Positions 4,690 to 7,608 of a stretch of 7,608 nt of DNA are shown one piece after another. The translations under genes were made by a program, and so were the position numbers. Every line of letters begins with the position of its first letter. Position 1 is the first letter of the stretch. A model generated the notes under the pieces. It worked only from the letters and a program-made list of their open reading frames with translations, made no database searches and was not told the DNA's origin. The DNA is from an uncultured Mediterraneibacter sp. (lineage in GTDB: Bacteria > Bacillota > Clostridia > Lachnospirales > Lachnospiraceae): positions 1 through 7,608 of the forward strand of contig CAKRWZ010000081.1 of the NCBI GenBank assembly GCA_934418295.1. The letters run 5' to 3'.

Positions 4690-6366
4690 TCAGATCTTCC
4701 GATCCGAAGCATCGAAGGCTTCGCTGATCGGTGCTCCCGGTGCGACCATAGGCCATACCTTATCGTCACATCCGATCTGACAATCTATCAACACCGGAGC
4801 GTTCAGTTTTCTGGCTTTTTCAAAGGCTTCTGCAAACTCTTCCCGTGTGCGGACACAGATTCCTGTCGCTCCCATTGCTTCTGCAAGCTTTACAAAATCC
4901 ACCGCGTCGTTCAACACGGTTGCAGAATATCGTTTTCCGTAAAACAGATCCTGCCACTGGCGGACCATTCCCAGCACATGGTTGTTGATCACCACTTCGA
5001 TCACCGGGATATGATGGCGGACCGCCGTTGCCATCTCATTCATGTTCATCCGGAAACATCCGTCCCCGGCAATATTGACCACCGTTTTGTCCGGATTTCC
5101 GGTCTTGGCGCCAAGCGCCGCCCCCAATCCGTATCCCATCGTTCCGAGACCGCCTGAGGTCATCAGCATTCTCGGTCTTTTATATTTATAGTACTGTGCA
5201 GCCCACATCTGGTGCTGTCCGACTTCTGTCGCCACCAAAGCCTCTCCGTCGGTCTGCCGGTAAATTTCTTCCATGATATAAGGCCCTGTCAGACAATCCG
5301 TCGGATAAAACAATGGGTACTTTTCTTTGTATTCCATGATCTTTTCCAACCACTCCGGATGTGACTGCGGCTCCAGCTTATCATTCACCTTTTTTAGGAT
5401 CTCCCGGATATCTCCCACGATCCCCTGTGTGATCAGAATATTTTTGTTCATTTCCGCCGGATCGATATCAAACTGAAGGATCTGCGCATTTTTTGCAAAT
5501 TTCTTTGCATTTCCCGTCACACGGTCGCTGAAACGGGCTCCGACTACGATCAGCAGATCACACTCGCTCACGCCGTAATTGGACGCCTTGGTCCCGTGCA
5601 TGCCCAGCATACCCGTATACTTATCGTCTGTACCCGGAAAAGCACCTTTTCCCATCAAGGTATCGCAGACCGGTGCATCCACAAGCGCCGCAAAGCGCTT
5701 CAATTCTTCGCTGGCATAGGACAGCACGGCACCACCGCCCACAAAAATATACGGGCGCTGTGATTCTTTGATCATCTCGATGGCCTGATCCACGTCTGCA
5801 TCAGAAATACTCTCCGGATTTTTGGAGATTTTTCCCGGTTTTACCGGCGTATACTCTGTCGTATTACCTGTGATATCTTTCGGGATATCGATCAACACCG
5901 GACCCGGTCTTCCGCTCTGTGCGATGCAAAATGCCCGGCGGATCGTATCTGCCAAATCTTCTACTTTTTTAACGATATAGTTATGTTTCGTGATCGGCTG
6001 TGTGATACCTGTGATATCCACTTCCTGGAAACTGTCCTTGCCCAGCAAAGGCAATGTCACGTTACAGGTGATCGCCACCACGGGAATGGAATCCATATAA
6101 GCCGTCGCGATCCCGGTCACCAGATTGGTAGCTCCCGGGCCGCTGGTTGCCAAGCACACGCCTGTTTTCCCTGTGGATCTGGCATATCCGTCTGCCGCAT
6201 GGGCAGCTCCCTGCTCGTGAGACGTCAAAATATGTGTGATTTCATCTTTATGTTTATATAATGCGTCGTAGACGTTCAGAATCGCACCGCCCGGATATCC
6301 GAAAACAGTATCCACTCCCTGCTCTTTGAGGCATTCGATCACGATTTCAGCTCCATTTAACTGCAT
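4690..6366 (-). CDS. ilvB: Acetohydroxyacid (acetolactate) synthase, catalytic subunit
   Basis: Predicted ThDP-dependent enzyme that condenses two pyruvates to acetolactate, or pyruvate with 2-oxobutyrate to acetohydroxybutyrate: the first common step of valine, leucine and isoleucine synthesis. From ATG at 6366 it has 558 residues, normal for the family. Numbered from the upstream ATG at 6372 (560 residues), the features are FGYPGGAILN (24-33), catalytic Glu53 in SHEQGAAHAADG, the ATSGPGATN segment (75-83), GKDSFQEVDITGITQPITKH (111-130), ARFSDRVTG (279-287) and the ThDP/Mg motif from GDG (436-438) to NN (463-464). ARFSDRVTG matches the RFDDRVTG motif of FAD-containing anabolic AHAS with one change, so a biosynthetic rather than a catabolic AlsS role is favoured. 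It follows ilvD by about 20 bases. No regulatory subunit gene (ilvN) follows; serC comes next. Confidence 0.96.
   Translation of the reverse strand: MQLNGAEIVIECLKEQGVDTVFGYPGGAILNVYDALYKHKDEITHILTSHEQGAAHAADGYARSTGKTGVCLATSGPGATNLVTGIATAYMDSIPVVAITCNVTLPLLGKDSFQEVDITGITQPITKHNYIVKKVEDLADTIRRAFCIAQSGRPGPVLIDIPKDITGNTTEYTPVKPGKISKNPESISDADVDQAIEMIKESQRPYIFVGGGAVLSYASEELKRFAALVDAPVCDTLMGKGAFPGTDDKYTGMLGMHGTKASNYGVSECDLLIVVGARFSDRVTGNAKKFAKNAQILQFDIDPAEMNKNILITQGIVGDIREILKKVNDKLEPQSHPEWLEKIMEYKEKYPLFYPTDCLTGPYIMEEIYRQTDGEALVATEVGQHQMWAAQYYKYKRPRMLMTSGGLGTMGYGLGAALGAKTGNPDKTVVNIAGDGCFRMNMNEMATAVRHHIPVIEVVINNHVLGMVRQWQDLFYGKRYSATVLNDAVDFVKLAEAMGATGICVRTREEFAEAFEKARKLNAPVLIDCQIGCDDKVWPMVAPGAPISEAFDASDRKI
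4699..4731 (-). other. Strong hairpin in the last codons of ilvB
   Basis: Arms CCGATC (4699-4704) plus CGAAGC (4705-4710) pair with GCTTCG (4718-4723) and GATCGG (4726-4731), giving 12 base pairs with a two-base bulge and a seven-base loop. The sequence encodes the final ilvB residues around EAFDASDR. No U-run follows on the minus strand. It stands 21 bases upstream of the 4654-4677 hairpin on the same RNA. Confidence 0.55.
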
Positions 6367-6374
6367 ACCCATTT

Positions 6375-6380
6375 CCTCCC
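6375..6380 (-). promoter_or_regulatory. Ribosome binding site that decides the ilvB start
   Basis: GGGAGG on the minus strand lies only two bases before the first in-frame ATG (6372) but eight bases before the second (6366). The second spacing is normal and the first too short, so the protein most likely begins MQLNGAEIVI, two residues shorter than the longest reading. Confidence 0.75.
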
Positions 6381-6389
6381 GTCAGCGTT

Positions 6390-7608
6390 CTACTTATCTT
6401 TTCCGGGAACTTCCAGGATCGCTCCTCTGTTTCCGGAGGTAACCATAGCCGCATACCGCGCAAGATAGCCCGTCTTGATCTTCGGCTCTCTCGGCTGCCA
6501 TTTCTCACGTCTTTTCGCCAGTTCTTCGTCTGACAGCTTCACATTCAGAGAAAGCTTCGGGATGTCGATCTGGATGATATCTCCTTCTTCCAAAAGTGCG
6601 ATCGGACCTCCGACTGCAGCCTCCGGTGAAACGTGTCCGATGGAGGCTCCTCTGGATGCACCGCTGAAACGTCCGTCTGTGATCAGCGCTACGCTTTCTC
6701 CCAGACCGTATCCTGCGATGGCTGAGGTCGGATTCAGCATTTCGCGCATTCCGGGACCGCCTTTTGGTCCCTCGTAACGGATCACGATCACATCGCCCGG
6801 ATGGATCTGGCCGGTTTTGATGGCTTCTGTAGCCGCCTCGTCGCTTTCAAAAATACGGGCCGGGCCCTCATGTACCAGCATACCTGCCACGACAGCAGAA
6901 CGTTTTACCACACTGCCGTCCGGCGCCAGATTTCCTTTCAGCACTGCCAGTCCGCCTGTTTGAGAATACGGATTCTCGATCGGACGGATGACTTCCGGAT
7001 TTTTATTGACACAGCCTTTGATGTTTTCTCCCACCGTCTTTCCTGTAACAGTCATGCACTCGGTATTGATCAGGTCTTTTTTCGTCAGTTCGTTCATGAC
7101 GGCATAAACACCACCGGCCTCATTGAGGTCTTCCATATAAGTCGGACCTGCCGGTGCCAAATGGCAAAGGTTCGGTGTTTTCTCGCTGATTCCGTTTGCA
7201 TAATCGATCTCAAAATCCATGCCGATCTCATGGGCGATGGCCGGAAGATGCAGCATACTGTTGGTGGAACATCCAAGCGCCATATCCACCGTCAATGCAT
7301 TGATGATCGCTTCCGGGGTCATGATGTCTCTCGGACAGATGTTTTTGCGCACCAGTTCCATTACCTGCATTCCTGCATGTTTTGCCAGCTGAATACGGGC
7401 AGAATAAACTGCCGGGATCGTTCCGTTTCCCTTCAACCCCATACCAAGTACCTCTGTCAGGCAGTTCATACTATTAGCGGTATACATACCGGAACAGGAA
7501 CCGCAGGTCGGACATACTTTGTTTTCGTACTCACAAACTTCCTCTTCTGTCATGTTACCTGCTGCATAGGCTCCTACCGCTTCAAACATGCTGGAAAGAC
7601 TTCTCTTT
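6390..7608 (-). CDS. ilvD: Dihydroxy-acid dehydratase, C-terminal ~405 residues (start beyond window edge)
   Basis: Predicted Fe-S dehydratase of the IlvD/EDD family, converting 2,3-dihydroxyisovalerate and 2,3-dihydroxy-3-methylvalerate to the 2-oxo acids that precede valine/leucine and isoleucine. The frame stays open past the internal Met at 7589 to the window edge (KRSLSS precedes MFEAVGAY), so 7589 is not the start. Family members of this type run about 550-560 residues, so about 150 are missing, including the segments with the other two conserved cluster cysteines. Visible hallmarks are CPTCGSCSGM (around 7490-7515), with one conserved cluster cysteine, GCSTNS, and GRFSGASRG near 6650-6674 with the proposed catalytic serine. 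The C-terminus TSGNRGAILEVPGKDK is typical. The stop at 6390 is 17-23 bases before the ilvB start, supporting one operon. The promoter and any leader control lie outside the window. Confidence 0.96.
   Translation of the reverse strand, partial: KRSLSSMFEAVGAYAAGNMTEEEVCEYENKVCPTCGSCSGMYTANSMNCLTEVLGMGLKGNGTIPAVYSARIQLAKHAGMQVMELVRKNICPRDIMTPEAIINALTVDMALGCSTNSMLHLPAIAHEIGMDFEIDYANGISEKTPNLCHLAPAGPTYMEDLNEAGGVYAVMNELTKKDLINTECMTVTGKTVGENIKGCVNKNPEVIRPIENPYSQTGGLAVLKGNLAPDGSVVKRSAVVAGMLVHEGPARIFESDEAATEAIKTGQIHPGDVIVIRYEGPKGGPGMREMLNPTSAIAGYGLGESVALITDGRFSGASRGASIGHVSPEAAVGGPIALLEEGDIIQIDIPKLSLNVKLSDEELAKRREKWQPREPKIKTGYLARYAAMVTSGNRGAILEVPGKDK

Noticed and set aside
4474..5157. A 227-codon plus-strand open frame crossing the serC start and the end of ilvB
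   Set aside because: It is antisense to two certain genes and to their intergenic gap, has no good ribosome binding site, and has low-complexity, unconserved-looking sequence.
7587..7589. The ATG at 7589 as the start of ilvD
   Set aside because: The frame remains open upstream and the residues before it (KRSLSS) match the family. Starting here would remove about 150 conserved residues.
1..7608. Mobile elements, CRISPR arrays, tRNA or rRNA genes, toxin-antitoxin or defence genes
   Set aside because: I saw no transposase or integrase motif, no spaced direct repeats and no RNA gene. All long coding frames belong to recognisable metabolic or wall enzymes.

Overview
The window looks like a housekeeping stretch of chromosome from a Gram-positive Clostridia-type bacterium, most likely a Lachnospiraceae relative. 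This rests on strong AGGAGG ribosome binding sites, moderate GC content, a short class II aldolase, an ACT-type SerA of under 400 residues, and a surface deacetylase carrying choline/glucan-binding-like repeats. The family placement is inference; no 16S or other marker gene is present. Every gene I can support lies on the minus strand, so transcription runs from high to low coordinates.

Layout in transcription order: (1) 7608-6390, ilvD (dihydroxy-acid dehydratase), with its first ~150 residues beyond the window edge; (2) 6366-4690, ilvB (acetohydroxyacid synthase, catalytic subunit); (3) a 4604-4689 gap with two strong hairpins at the ilvB/serC junction; (4) 4603-3515, serC (phosphoserine aminotransferase); (5) 3521-2355, serA (phosphoglycerate dehydrogenase with ACT domain), overlapping serC by 7 bases; (6) an intrinsic terminator at 2285-2333 ending the biosynthetic operon, inside a 233-base gap packed with four inverted repeats; (7) 2121-643, a membrane-anchored polysaccharide deacetylase with cell-wall-binding repeats; (8) a 98-base gap; (9) 544-1, the N-terminal two thirds of a class II fructose-bisphosphate aldolase, cut by the window edge.

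ilvD-ilvB-serC-serA reads as one transcription unit joining two steps of branched-chain amino acid synthesis to the first two steps of serine synthesis. ilvC, ilvN and serB are not in the window. SerA keeps the ACT-domain residues that bind serine in E. coli SerA, so feedback inhibition is plausible. The deacetylase probably modifies peptidoglycan or another wall glycan, and the aldolase is glycolytic; neither has an obvious functional link to the operon.

I found no clear novel system, mobile element, CRISPR array, tRNA or rRNA. The parts most worth a second look are non-coding: the cluster of dyads between serA and the deacetylase, and the paired hairpins between the ilv and ser halves of the operon. 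The domain make-up of the deacetylase is also of interest.
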